A stretch of 64,000 nt of DNA from Lamellibrachia satsuma. Its lineage: Eukaryota > Annelida > Polychaeta > Sabellida > Siboglinidae. Below, one piece after another: positions 51,440 to 63,620 of the stretch. A program made the translations under genes and the position numbers. The notes below the pieces were generated by a model that worked only from the letters and a program-made list of their open reading frames with translations, did no database searches and was not told the origin of the DNA. The stretch spans positions 16,753,007 to 16,817,006 of the forward strand of contig BSQZ01000004.1 in assembly GCA_033239005.1 (NCBI GenBank), read 5' to 3'. Numbering within the stretch: the stretch's first letter is position 1; each line of letters begins with the position of its first letter.

Positions 51440-54073
51440 GGCGCGGGTCCAGCATGCACGTTTTGCTTGAACGTATCTTTTTTGGGTTTTACTCAGCCAC
51501 TGGCTTTGAATTCCCCAGCAAAATCTTCAAAGATTCTAGAAGGAAGTCGGGCTTTCATAAGAGAGAATGCAAGAACGAATGGCTCGATGAGTTCGAAACA
51601 TTCTCGTATTCGCCATCATCAGATGGGTTATTATGTCTGTCCTGTTTGCCACACCTGGCCAAACTGGCCGATGCCATCTCTTGATATATACAGCATATTG
51701 GAAGAATGCTAAACACGATTTAAAACATCACTGTCGGTTGCAGTATCACATGACATCTCATGCCAAGATGGAACGTTTTCTAGCAACTCATGAAAACCCA
51801 AGAAACAGGATTGACCAGATATTGACGTCTGTTGAAGCAAGTTGATAAGAACATAGGTTTCCTGCATCGATCACCCGATGTCTGGAATTCCGTGGAAGAC
51901 TGAGGATCTCTCTGAGAGGACACATATACGATTCAACATCGCAGAATGGCAATCACGGGAACTTCAAAGCTCTCCTAGATCTCTGTGTCGTGTTGGAGGA
52001 TTCTCTATTAGACCAGCATCTGAAGACCGGGACCAAAAACGTGCAGTACATCTCAAAAACTGCGCAGAACGATCTGCTCACGTGCATGAAAGAGAACACG
52101 CAGGAGATTATAAAGGACTTCGTGCGACGGTCTTCAGTAAATGGTGCTGCATTTTACGGTATCCAAGCTGAAGGTTCGAGATGTCATGGAGCATGGAGCA
52201 GCTCTGAGTTGTCATCAGGTACATAAAATAATGTGAACCAGTAGAGAAGCTAATAAAAATCATTGAATGTCAATTGGTCACAGGAGAGGCGTTTTCTAGC
52301 AACAAGAATATTATTGGCTGTCTTCAGAGTCTCAAGTTGGATCCAGCACAATGCAGAGCCGATATTTATGGTGGAGCTGGTCACATGGCTGGTGTCATCA
52401 ATGGTAGTGCTGCCAATTTCATGAAAATTGTGCCACAATCACAGTATAACCATTGTGACAGCAACAGTCTGAATCTGGCATTATCCAAGGCATGCAAAGT
52501 TCATGAAGTACAAAACATTATGTTCACCCTGCAGACTATTGCTATATTCTTCAAATATTCACCAAAGAGACAAACAACGACCAGTCTACAGAAGATATCA
52601 GCATCCAGGGAAGCGCGAAGGCATGAAGGAAGTGTGTGTTGGAAGGTGATATTACAGTGTGAAACAAGGCGGGTGGAACGATACACTCACTGGAGGAGCT
52701 TCGTGAAATGAATGAAGCCATCCTTGATTGTCTGACTGCAATTTCGAAAAATGAGGGGAACAAATGGAGATCCGAAACAATGACGGATGTGTTCGTCTCC
52801 TGTGCTCGATCCCAAGCCGTGCATTCGTCGCTGCATTCCAAGTGAATCGGTGCATGTTTGAGTACACCGCAGGCCTCAGCGGGCTGCTCCAGGGTTCTAC
52901 GCAGGATGTTCTCCGGGCCTATTTTGTCTGTCACTCAGCATTGCTGGGACAGTGATATCGATCCCAAGGCGCTGTGGGAGGCAGACCACGAGAAACAACG
53001 TGGAGACAGACGACGAGAAACAACGCGGAGGCAGACGACGAGAAACAACGTGGAGGCAGACGACGAGAAACAACGTGGAGGAAGACCACGAGAAACAACG
53101 TGGAGACAGACGACGAGAAACAACGTGGAGGCAGACCACGAGAAACAACGTGGAGGCAGACCACGAGAAACAACGTGGAGGCAGACCACGAGAAACAACG
53201 TGGAGGAAGACCACGAGAAACAACGTGGAGGCAGACCACGAGAAACAACGTGGAGGCAGACGACGAGAAACAACGTGGAGTCAGACCACGAGAAACAACG
53301 TGGAGGAAGACCACGAGAAACAACGTGGAGGCAGACCACGAGAAACAACGTGGAGACAGACCACGAGAAACAACGTGGAGGAAGACCACGAGAAACAACG
53401 TGGAGTCAGACCACGAGAAACAACGTGGAGGCAGACCACGAGAAACAACGTGGAGGCAGACCACGAGAAACAACGTGGAGACAGACCACGAGAAACAACG
53501 TGGAGGCAGACCACGAGAAACAACGTGGAGGAAGACCACGAGAAACAACGTGGAGGCAGACCACGTGAAACAACGTGGAGTCAGACCACGAGAAACAACG
53601 TGGAGTCAGACGACGAGAAACAACGTGGAGGCAGACGACGAGAAACAACGTGGAGACAGACGACGAGAAACAACGTGGAGACAGACCACGAGAAACAACG
53701 TGGAGACAGACCACAAGAAACAACGTGGAGGAAGACCACGAGAAACAACGTGGAGACAAACCACGAGAAACAACGTGAAGTCAGACCTGTGTTTGGCCTG
53801 AAGTTTCTACCCAATAACAAGCTGACAGGTGCTAACATAACCGACTTCCAAGAATGCTATGGCCATCACCTGCCATCCCAGCGTCTATGTCAGCAGAAGT
53901 CAGACTGTGGAAGAAGAAGTGAGATTCGTCAGAAGAAACAAATCACCATAATTTACAGAAAACGTGCAACATTCAGCTCCATGTTCACAAATTTGTTCTG
54001 CAGGTTTCACGCGCTGATGCTGAAATCGGTGATAAGTACTGGAGAGAAGACGTACAAGACACTAATGCAGTAA
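51440..54073 (+). pseudogene. Decayed hAT-type transposase (DUF4371 / ZMYM-like family)
   Basis: Plus-strand fragments in different frames follow the order of this transposase family: a C/H-containing N-terminal piece with GFHKRECKNEW; SLLDQHLKTGTKNVQYISKT and FYGIQAE; GEAFSSNKNIIGCLQSLKLD; DIYGGAGHMAGVINGSAANF; SNSLNLALSKACKV; FFKYSPKRQ; RRVERYTHW; FVAAFQVNRCMFEYTAGLSG. Then comes a 25-bp repeat array, and a last piece beginning LKFLPNNKLTGANITDFQEC that ends at 54073. Multiple frameshifts and the array make it nonfunctional. Similar proteins are annotated as zinc-finger MYM-type or P52rIPK-like. Terminal inverted repeats were not found. Confidence 0.8.
52981..53787. repeat. 25-bp minisatellite, ~32 copies
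   Basis: The unit is GCAGACCACGAGAAACAACG plus TGGAG. Variation is confined to the first two bases (GC, GA, AC, TC) and to CCACG/CGACG. Each CCACG unit carries CCACG-agaaacaa-CGTGG, a 5-bp inverted repeat around an 8-base loop. Since 25 is not a multiple of 3 and no phase contains a stop, long frames run through on both strands. Confidence 0.97.
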
Positions 54074-55072
54074 CTGTTTCAACGTGTTCCTTGATTTATT
54101 TCTGTTTTGTTCATTTCATTATGTGATTATACAATTATTAACGGTGGTTCACAAATCACCCATCAGATTTACTACGTAATGTCCCGGTATACATAATTTC
54201 AAGAACAGTAAATACATTCCCCGGACCCTCTTGCACGGGTGGCTGCGCCCCCTTGGCTCAAATCCTAGATCCGCCCTTGAGTCACTTATATCTATTTTGA
54301 ATAAAATGAGATTATAAAGACTTGTAACGTTTCGGAATATCCCAACATTATGGCGTTAAAATATATTCATTAAAAAACCAATGTCATGTACAAGACATAC
54401 CTATTTACAATTGTGTTACTGTTTCCTAGTAATTCCTTTGATGCAATTTTTCTCAACTTTATTAAAACTTGTTTAAATGCTGCAGCGGTTGCGTGACAAT
54501 GCAAGGCTAACGTTCTCGACGGGAATCTTCATTATAATCGCACTGCGCCGTTTCCTCGTTTCAACTCCAGCCACGATTCGGTCAGTAGGCCGTACGGTTC
54601 AGTATAGGTAACCTTGTATGACCAGAGACCGTCTCCCACGACGACGGCGGGGCCTAGAAGAGGTCAACTCGTGCCAAACCATCCGTAAATCAAGATTAGG
54701 CAATTTAGGGCAATGTCGCCAGGCGTACTTTCAAAGGTTGATATTATGCAAGGTAACTGATTGACATTCAGTTTGACCAGACGAAGCTGGTGAAAACTAC
54801 TGCGTATGTAGGCCTATATAGGTGCCTACGTATGCATGCGTGACACTGCGTGTATGTTTGTGAATGTGTGAACGTGTGGACGTTGGCACGCATGTATGCA
54901 TGTGTGTATGTGTGTATACGTATGCACGTACGCATGTACCATAACATATGCACGTACGTCTGTATTGGACCATACGTACATACATACGTACGTATGTGTG
55001 TGTGTGCGTGCATGGAATGGGAGGGGAGGGAGAGAGGGGAAAAAGAGTGCTGGAGAGGGGGAGAGAGACTGC

Positions 55073-55113
<41 letters not shown>

Positions 55114-55706
55114 AGGGGGGTGAGAGAGGGGAGAGATAGACAGGCAGACAGACACACAGATAGGAGAAGGCACAGTGAGGGTGAGACATATAATACACAA
55201 GAGAAGTGATCAAGAGGAGCGCTGCGCTGTCCGTCCAGTTGCAGTGTCAGTGGCCTGTATAAGGGGCTTTGCGTCCAGTTGTTTATCAACAAGTCGTTAC
55301 ACAGGACAGAGACTGACGCACGAACAACGAACACGTAACTGTACCTTGCACCCCGCGTCAGTTAAGGTGAATGTCGGTTGAATGACGTCACACATTTTAC
55401 GAACATGGCTTGGCCAATGTCTAACAAACAACGAGGTTCGTTTATCCTACTGATAGTGATATACTACTACAGTTCGCACCGTTGCCATGTGAACCGATAC
55501 CCGGTGTGTGTCGTCATACAGCCGAGATGCATACTACAATTATAGCATTTCCATGGCGGCATGTCTTGGTAAACGTGTCTTGCGATCGCCGTAAAACTCT
55601 GATAATACCTCCAGTATACTTAAAACGTTATTCTGTATGAATTCTGCAGCAAGTTGGTTAAACATCAAACTGTCGTAGATCGTAGAGTCAACAATATACG
55701 CAGTTC
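54074..55706. other. Intergenic, no gene recognised
   Basis: Includes a TG/TA/CG-rich purine-pyrimidine tract (54830-55010), a GA-rich tract (55017-55072), a TGCG array (55074-55113) and a CAGA tract (55138-55160). Open frames over these are composition artefacts. Confidence 0.6.
55074..55113. repeat. TGCG microsatellite
   Basis: About ten TGCG units, potentially Z-DNA forming. Confidence 0.95.
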
Positions 55707-55721
55707 ACAATTTAACAAGAT

Positions 55722-57392
55722 TTAACAAGATTTGCCATCCAAGCCAAAGGCCCAGATGGCAAGTGGACAAGGAAGCCATTGGCTTATCGAGAGTCTAACC
55801 TTGTTTTTAAAAATATTCACGCTGCTAGCAGTTACACAATCAGTAGACAATTTGTTCCATTCATTTATTGTCCTCTGTGAGAACGAGTGCTTCCTAATGT
55901 CCAATCTACATTGATCCTTTACTAATTTTACCTAATGTCCTCTAGTTCTGCTATCCTTCTTGAGTGAGAAAAACATATTTCTATCAATATTTTCATACCC
56001 ATTCGATATCTTAAAAACTTCAATCTGATCTCCTCTTAACCTCCTTGTCTCTAGAGTTGTTAAATCACATTCTTTCAGGCGTTCTTCATAACTAAGGTCT
56101 CTCAGTTCTGGAATCATTTTAGTTGCTCTCCTTTGTATGCGTTCAAGCGTATCTATATCCTTCTTACGATATGGTCTCCATGCTTGTATACAGTATTCTA
56201 AATGAGGTCTAACTATTGCTTTATAAAGAGGTATAATTAACTTTTTTTTCTTGTATGTTATGTTTCTTCTAATCAATCCAAGAATTTGATTACCCTTTGA
56301 AGCTGCAATACCACACTGCTCTGAAACTTTCATATCAGCGCTTATTGTAACTCCTAAGTCCTTTTCTTTTACAGTAGTACCCAGAACAGTATCTCCCATT
56401 TTATAGTTTTCATTCAAGTTCCTATGTCCTGTATGTAGGCATTTACATTTCCCAAAATTGAACAACATCTGCCATTTCTCAGACCATTTGACTAATCTGT
56501 CTAGATCGTTTTGTAAATGTTGTTTATCACAATCAGTATTAACCTTTCTAAACAGTTTTGTGTCATCAGCAAATTTCAGAACGTTACTTGTTATACTGTC
56601 GTCCAAGTCATTGATATAAATTAAGAATAATATAGGTCCTAATACTGATCCTTGAGGTACCCCACTCAAAACCGATTTCCAATTTGAAACTTCTCCTTCT
56701 ACTACAACTCGTTGTCTTCTGTCAGTCAGCCATTGTTCTATCCAGTCAGTTATGCTATCCCCGATACCATGGGCTTTTAATTTAAGTAGTAATCTTTGAT
56801 GTGGCACTTTGTCAAAAGCTTTCTGAAAATCTAAGTAGATAATATCTACTGGCGATCCCACGTCTATCCACTTAGTGATTTCTTCCAAAAAACATAACAT
56901 ATTTGTTAAGCATGACCTCGCTTTAAGGAATCCATGTTGAGATGAATTTAATAATTTATGCTTAACGAGGAAGTCCACCATATGGTCTTTAATTAACCTT
57001 TCTAATAATTTACAAATCACTGACGTTAAACTCACTGGTCTGTAATTCTCTGACTTATTTCTCGAACCCTTTTTAAATAATGGTATGATGTTGGCTTCTT
57101 TCCATTCAAACGGAACAACTCCCTCTTTTAATGACAAGTTGAATACTCTTGCAAGTGTTATACTGATTTGTTCTACTATTTCCATTAGTAACTTTGGAGG
57201 AATCCCATCCACTCCCGGTGATTTGTTATCCTTCATTGCCTTTATCTTCTTAGCTACCAATTCTGGAGTTACAACTAACGGAACTAAATAGTCAGATTCA
57301 GCCCCCTGAAATTTAGCATCAGCAACTGGTAATGAACTAATATCTTCTTTGGTAAACACTGAACTGAAGTAACCGTTTAGGTCTTCTGCCAT
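55722..57392 (-). pseudogene. CR1 copy 2 reverse transcriptase (ORF2 3' part)
   Basis: The open frame 57392-55932 holds KSPGVDGIPPKLLMEIVEQI, NYRPVSLTSVICKLLERLIK, YLDFQKAFDKVPHQRLLLKL, LSGVPQGSVLGPILF, LKFADDTKLFRK (FADD catalytic box) and HLEYCIQAWRPYRKKDIDTL. A frame change near 55930 puts the last part, DIRKHSFSQRTINEWNKLST then SVNIFKN, into the frame 55904-55722. RT core otherwise intact. Confidence 0.93.
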
Positions 57393-57495
57393 TAAAAACC
57401 CCTGTGATATTATATTTCCAGCACTGTCTTCTAGACGTCCAACCTTGTCTTGTACGTTTTGTTTACTCCTGACATATGCATAAAAACTCTTGCTG

Positions 57496-58572
57496 TCATT
57501 TTTTTATGTTACATGCTAGTTTTTGCTCATAGGTTCTTTTAGATTGTCTGATTTCAGTTGTAGCTGCATTAAGTGCCTCTTTGTATTTTGCATAGTCTTC
57601 GTCCTTTCTGGTACGCCTATAAACCCTCCACATAGTTTGTTTTAGCATTATTTTTGTAATAGCCTCTTTTGACAAGTGTTTCTTTCTACACCGTTTTCCT
57701 TGTTTTTGGAAGGGAACAAATTTATCGATGATACTCTCAATTTCATATTTTGGAATATACCAACATTCAATTGCGGTCTTATTCATCAGCATGTTATTCC
57801 AATCTAGCTTTGCTAAGTATTTTCTCATATCTTTGTAGTTACCTTTGTGGAAGTTTCTCTTGTACGTTTTCTTATTTTTACTTTCTGATTTCACATTGAT
57901 GTCAAAATGTATTTGATTATGGTCACTATTACCCAATGGTTCAAATATGTTTACATTGTCCACTAATTCTTTTTGTGATGACAAAACTATATCTAATACA
58001 TTTTCTCCCCTGGTTGGTTCTAGTACGTGCTGAGTAAGAAAGCTATCCTGGATTAAAAATAGAAATTGTTGGTCCTCAATCCCTGTGCTCTCTAGAGAAT
58101 TCCATTGTATGTGTCCATGGTTAAAATCTCCCATTATGATACATTCCCCTTTACTAACTTTATAGCGTTTTTTTATTTTTGTGTTGTCCTCTTCGTTTAT
58201 GTTTGGACTTCGGTAAACTAATCCAATGGTTAATTTTTAATTTCCTGAAACAATTTTGCACCAAACAGCTTCATCGCAATCTGCTTCCCTTTCTAGTTTT
58301 ATTTCATAAGCCTGAATAGATTCTTTATCATATAAAATAACTCCCCCGCCCCTTCTTCCTATTCGATCTTTCCTAAACATTACATATCCTGTCAGTCCAA
58401 ATTCAGCATATGTTATATCTATGTTGGCCCATGATTCAGTTATACCAATTATGTGAGGGTCAATATCTTCTAACATAATGTTTAATTCGTTTTTCTTATT
58501 TACTATGCTCCTTGCATTTAAACATACGCATCTATAACCTTTTTCAGAGATGTTTTTCGGATGACTTGACAT
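57496..58572 (-). pseudogene. CR1 copy 2 endonuclease and linker (ORF2 5' part)
   Basis: The frame 58572-58237 carries CLNARSIVNKKNELN, GITESWA and RRGGGVILYDKESIQ. After a stop at KIVSGN the same reading continues LTIGLVYRSPNINEED. The frame 58134-57496 carries IMGDFNHGHIQW, LGNSDHNQIHFD and KQGKRCRKKHLSKEAI. All catalytic endonuclease residues (Glu, Asp-Asn, Ser-Asp-His) are present. It needs only a few changes to be continuous with the RT. Confidence 0.9.
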
Positions 58573-58637
58573 TGGTTTATCTGTGCTAGTGGCCTATTGT
58601 TCTGCTTGAGACACCTCTAGGTAACCCCCCTGCACTT

Positions 58638-59653
58638 CTAGTTTAAAGAATGTTTACTTCCAAAAATATTTGTCATTGTACCCAAGTCACTATCTACTGC
58701 TGCTGAAAGTTTGTCCGCGAATACTGCCGCCCCCTTTCCACTTAAATGAAGCCCATCCTTCATGTACATATCAGCCCTCCCAACAAAACTTCCCCATAAA
58801 TCCACAAATACAACTTCCTCTTCCCTACATAACTTCTGGACTAACATGTTAATTGCCATCCCCCGACAATTTCGATATTTGTGACCCCTCCTGCCCATTA
58901 CAGGTAAAATCCCTGACAGTATTACCTGCTCAACCCGTGTCTGTTTTAGTGTTCTGACCAACTGCCTATATTTCCTAACTATGGCAGTTGTACCCTCCCT
59001 CTCTACGTTATTTGTCCCTACATGTACTAAAACAGATCCACCCTTACCCGAGCCTACGATGTTTTTTACCCTCTCAGTTATCGCCTCTATTTTGGCTCCA
59101 GGCAAGCAGACCACCACATCATCTCCCCTGTTTAAGACTCTGTCGGTCTTCCTAACTATCGAACAAACACCCCCACAAACACCCTCGCTCTCTTCCTCAC
59201 CCCCTCTATCACTGCTGCAGAATAACTCTTCCGTTCGATCCCCTCCATCACATTCTGTCCTGACCCCTTCCCCCCTGTCTCCCCCACTTCCCACTCCTTT
59301 GCTCTTGTCTCTCCCACTCCCCTCACCTTCACTCCGGTTGTTTTCCCTCCCGTCTCCCCGACTCCCTTCTCCTTCCCTCTTGTCTCTCCCACTCCCCTCT
59401 CCTTCACACCGGTTGTTTTCCCTCCCGTCTCCCCCACTCCCTTCTCCTTCCCTCCTGTCTCCCCTACTCGCCTCTCCTTCACTCCGGTTGTCTTCCCTCC
59501 CGTTCCTTTCCTTCCCGTCTCCTTACCTCCTGTCTCCCTACGACCTGTCACCTTCCCTCCTCTCAGCTTCCTCCCAGGCTGCGGTGAGCTCTCCCTAGCA
59601 TCTCTTGTGTCTTTCCCCACTTTATCATCTACTGTTCCCCCACCGGAACTACT
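58638..59653 (-). pseudogene. CR1 copy 2 ORF1: repetitive basic region plus SGNH esterase
   Basis: The N-terminal part (59620-59156) has a repeated Gly/Lys/Glu/Thr unit of the type VGETGGKTTGVKERG, several times. The C-terminal frame (to the stop at 58638) has SIVRKTDRVLNRGDD, VLVHVGTNNVEREG (SGNH Asn block), QVILSGILPVMGRR and YMKDGLHLSGKGAAVF (catalytic Asp-His block). A small insertion at about 59165-59180 breaks block I (GDS) by frameshift. Confidence 0.88.
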
Positions 59654-60249
59654 ACAACTGTGTCGATACGAGGGCCGAGTAAATCATGGAAGGCCTGCCT
59701 CTGACCCGCCGCCATCAGTGCACATGTCAACGGACACTCATGCCAACGTGACTGGGCAAAACACTCGCGACACGCGGGTGTCTTCATACGACAACACAGC
59801 GTGGAAGCAATGTCGCAATCCGACGCTTATTGGGGACACCGCAATTACGACTCGTCCGCAGTGACACGTCACTGATGGCGTATAAATTACTCGTTGACGA
59901 TTACGTGTGCATTTAAGGGACCGTTCATAATTGTCTTATTCTTATAATACTTATTCGTGCAAAGCGTACTAATGCCCAGACCCCCCTCTCCGTCCCCCTC
60001 CCTCTCCTCCTCCCTCTCGCCCTCCCCGAATTAGTACTATAAAATGTTGAACATCTTCCGCATTGAAGAATACATCGATGTAACAATGTCATATAGCTAT
60101 AGGACATACACAAATACAAATAAAAATATGTTAACAAACATTTATCTCCAATAATTATGTTAAAGCTTTGTGGTTTTCTAGCAACTCTGTAGTGTCATGT
60201 TGGTAATTGTTTTCCACGAAGTTGTGAATTTCCCAGATGTCTGATTGCG
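59654..60249. other. Intergenic, no gene recognised
   Basis: Mixed sequence with a C/T-rich tract at 59978-60025. No coding or repeat family recognised. Confidence 0.6.
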
Positions 60250-60447
60250 TTACACGCCACGCTGTTAACGGTTACACGCCACGCTGTTAACGGTTACACG
60301 CCACGCTGTTAACGGTTACACGCCACGCTGTTAACGGTGACACGGCACGCTGTTAACGGTTACACGCCACGCTGTTAACGGTTACACGCCACGATGTTAA
60401 GGGTTACACGCCACGCTGTTAACGGTTACACGCCACGCTGTTAACGG
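60250..60447. repeat. 22-bp minisatellite, 9 copies
   Basis: The unit TTACACGCCACGCTGTTAAC plus GG is repeated nine times with single-base variants (GTGACACGGCACG; CGATGTTAAGGG). Each unit carries the palindrome GTTAAC. Confidence 0.96.
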
Positions 60448-63199
60448 TTACACGGTTTAAAACAGTAGCAGTTCTGTAACAGTTCCCCGCGCAAAGGTGG
60501 TCACATTTTCCATGCGACCGACATTAAAAAAAAATTGTAAGCGGGCCTTGACTCCCTCTCCTTTAGTACGCTTTGTACATATAGGTAAATGTCGACAGTT
60601 ATTGTGAACGGCCCCTTATATGATATGCACATGAGTGGAGATTTACTGAAATTATTTTTGCACGACGACATTAATTTTGTCTCTCTCGTGGATTAGGTTT
60701 GATTTCACTGTGGCAAACACCGTTTCCTTGCGTCACCGACATGTCGCGTTGTGCTGCTTCGTGAGGCTTCGCTCTGAAGGCAAACAGCTGATGGTTATTT
60801 TGTCATGGATCGGCTCAGCAATACCTACACATTAACGCTGTCAAATGACCTTAGTTAATAGTGGTTGTCCGACTGCGTACTGCCACCGTAGTGATTAGGC
60901 TGGACTCCCTAAATTTAGAACATCATCGTTGTCATAGAGACGTAGATGAAAATCGAGTTTGTTCAGATATAAACACAGCTTTCTAGGAAAGCTGGTATTG
61001 GGATTCTAGGAATTTGTTTTTACCAGCTTCAGACTGATTCATTACGGTATTCAGTTTAGTGCATTTTATGTCATGTATACTTTATCAAATATCAAGACGT
61101 TTACGTTTCTCGACACACAAAGCTACCTGTTAACTGTTTGGTAAACAGTTCCACCGGTGTATCCAGAATCTTCCATGGGGAGATATGTGACCCCATGTAA
61201 ATGAAGGTCTCGTCGGGTCACGACTGCACCAGTCCTGCTCTATCTAGGGAACAGCTGCCATCGCTGCCACCCACCACCCCACCACCCAACCCCTTTGTAG
61301 TTTTACCGAGTGTGTTGCTATTGTAAAAAAATTTTAATATCTCGTTTCCCTTTGCTCTATCTTGTCTCAAATGATTACCGTCAAGAACACATTTACATAA
61401 TGCGTTTTGGTATTGTTGACACTTACGTTATGAATAACAAAAAAGGCAATGGACTATGATCTGATCTAGTCTCTGTCTAACGCAGCTAGGGAGAATCAAA
61501 GAAACGATTCATAATTACGCTGAATGAGTATGCAACGTGATTGCCAAATCCGACGCCATAAGCTGCGATAATCGATGGTACAGACATGTTTGCTCCTACA
61601 GTATTGATTTATTTCATAAAAGCTTGCATAAGAACGGCACGCTTGTTATTCCGACAATAACAGATAACTAGTGGCACACCCTGTTTAATAACATATCGAT
61701 CACGTAGCGTATTCTATGTAGGTATATCACGCGGACCGATTAAATGATTACGTTAATTGGTTTGTTGAAACGGACTCTGTCTTGAACGGTGTTAACTAGC
61801 ATACGTTAGCTTCTCAATAGCTTACTAATATGCATCAATTACAAGCGCCACTTACCGGCAATAATCGGCACAATAAGGACAGTCCCTTTGTCTGTACAAA
61901 TATCAACGGCTTAAATAGCCCCAGTGCAACGGCGTAGTGAGACCAACAAAGCCGCCTAGACGGCGTGAACCAAGCGACCTTGAGAGGTGAACTTGAAGTG
62001 GCATTAACCCACTCCGGATCTGGCCTGACAGCCGCTGCTGCAAGGCGCGGCCACGTGTTCGGACGCGACCTTTTTATTACTTGCCCTGGCGTTCCCACCG
62101 AAGCACGACTCGGAAAATAAATCGATATTCTACTGGCGCTTCGAAGCGGGCGTGCCGATCTACAGGCATAGGCCACCACGCATGTGTTGTTTTTAAAATT
62201 CGCTCGCATGTGCCTGCCTGCATTGTAAGTTACACGTACCTATCTAAGATCGTCAAGCAGCGAGAAATGCCCCAAAACCGGTGGCATATATTGGAGATCA
62301 TGTGGCCATTTCTTGACTTGGGCTCGAAAAAACAAACAGTCGCAGTACCCCAAATACGTACCATAGCTAGACCATCCAGTCAACCTATACCTGCCCTTTC
62401 AATGTATCTATGTCGCTGCATTGAATACGAATCATCTACACTGCCTTACTAGTCACACTTCACAAAACCGTCAATGTTAATTGGTCAATATAGTCTGTAA
62501 ATTCCCGCACACGCCAGTTCCGTCATTGCCTACACGTGCGATATAGCAACTCGCTGAGAAACCCAAATATGGGACGACAAGGGTTAAACCGGTACGGCGT
62601 TGACCTCGTGCTTCCTGGCGCCCTTTAAATAGCTTGGGCAAGAATAGCATCGAGAATAACTAGCTTACGGAATCACAAACGTGAAAATAAACACCGGAAA
62701 GTCACTCGGTGATATTCACCAAACCCACGTCACGTAGAAAAATTTGATTTACTCACAATGTTGTTACTGTAAACGCAAGTTTTCCCTGGAATAGGTATAC
62801 TATAGCAATATGAACAGCTAATCAAACGCGCCAATCGTTGCTGTTGTGGCTAATAGCAATTCTTATAACGGTAGAAGTTTGTTCGGAACCTTACCGACTA
62901 CAGGTTATGTCAGTCTACTGTTGTGCGGCAATAAACGGTTGTTTTGAGCGTCAGATAGGCTAACGGTCATCGGGCACGTGGCGCTTTGATCACAGTGCTG
63001 TCACCGGTAAGATTGACCACTGGCTCTTCACAAGAGGTGACAGCAAGTTGTGACAGCCAATTCACGCTAGTGACGTTTGACATTCGAATGACACCACGAC
63101 TGGTATAACGCGCAGGAGAAACCAACAACACGAGTACATACCTTTTCAGTAGGGCGGCTCGCAGCAGTTTGTGGCGGCTACGCAAGGTCAGTCTACTTA

Positions 63200-63330
63200 T
63201 CTATGCCGCTGTCGGTGCGTCCGGGGCGTACGTGTCAGGTCACACGACCGCCGAGTCGCCTATCTCTTTCCGTGAATGGCCCAGCGGACCAATGAACGCG
63301 CCGTTGTGATTACGTCAATGGCAACACTGC
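63200..63330. promoter_or_regulatory. CpG-rich CCAAT/CRE patch
   Basis: A GC- and CpG-rich stretch containing GACCAATGAACGCG and ATTACGTCAATGG. It resembles an animal promoter; the associated transcript is not identified. Confidence 0.3.
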
Positions 63331-63579
63331 AGGAGTCGTCGCTCAACTCGCCGGGTTAGACTTTGAGGATACCGCCCCACACCAAGCGCGGGACAACGGC
63401 CGCGTTTAAGCGAATCATTAGCGCTTTGGCATCTAAATGAATGCGACAAATCATATACGGATTGTTTTATGAGCCAACCGGTGCAAATATGCTTAAAAAT
63501 AGAATTGACAGCTATCTCATAACGGCTGGGTTGTAGGGCCTGCAATCTACATACCAGGTAGGCGTAGTTGAACAATCGT

Positions 63580-63620
63580 TGGACTCTCGATAAAACCAAT
63601 GGCTTCCTCGTCCACGTGCG
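63580..63620 (+). mobile_element. Short CR1 3' UTR fragment
   Basis: GGACTCTCGATAAAACCAAT followed by GGCTTCCTCGTCCACGTG matches, with few changes, the 3' UTR of CR1 copy 2 in the opposite orientation (GACTCTCGATAAGCCAATGG...). Too short for an independent call. Confidence 0.5.

Larger units (their letters stand above)
55707..59653 (-). mobile_element. CR1-type LINE copy 2, complete 3' end
   Basis: Minus strand, 3.95 kb. ORF1 esterase, ORF2 endonuclease and RT, RT C-terminus, short 3' UTR, and a terminal tandem of AATCTTGTTA units (two, at 55707-55730) in place of a poly-A tail. Similarity to copy 1 stops at 59653, so it is 5'-truncated or diverges there. Few disabling changes; probably a recent insertion. 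Confidence 0.95.

Noticed and set aside
52931..53838. Long open frames on both strands over the 25-bp array
   Set aside because: A stop-free repeat whose period is not a multiple of three opens all frames automatically.
54768..55334. Cys/Leu/Ser- and His/Thr-rich frames
   Set aside because: Arise from TGCG, CAGA and TG-rich simple sequence.
61835..62209. 124-codon minus-strand frame
   Set aside because: Arg/Ser/Pro composition with no recognisable domain or splice signals.
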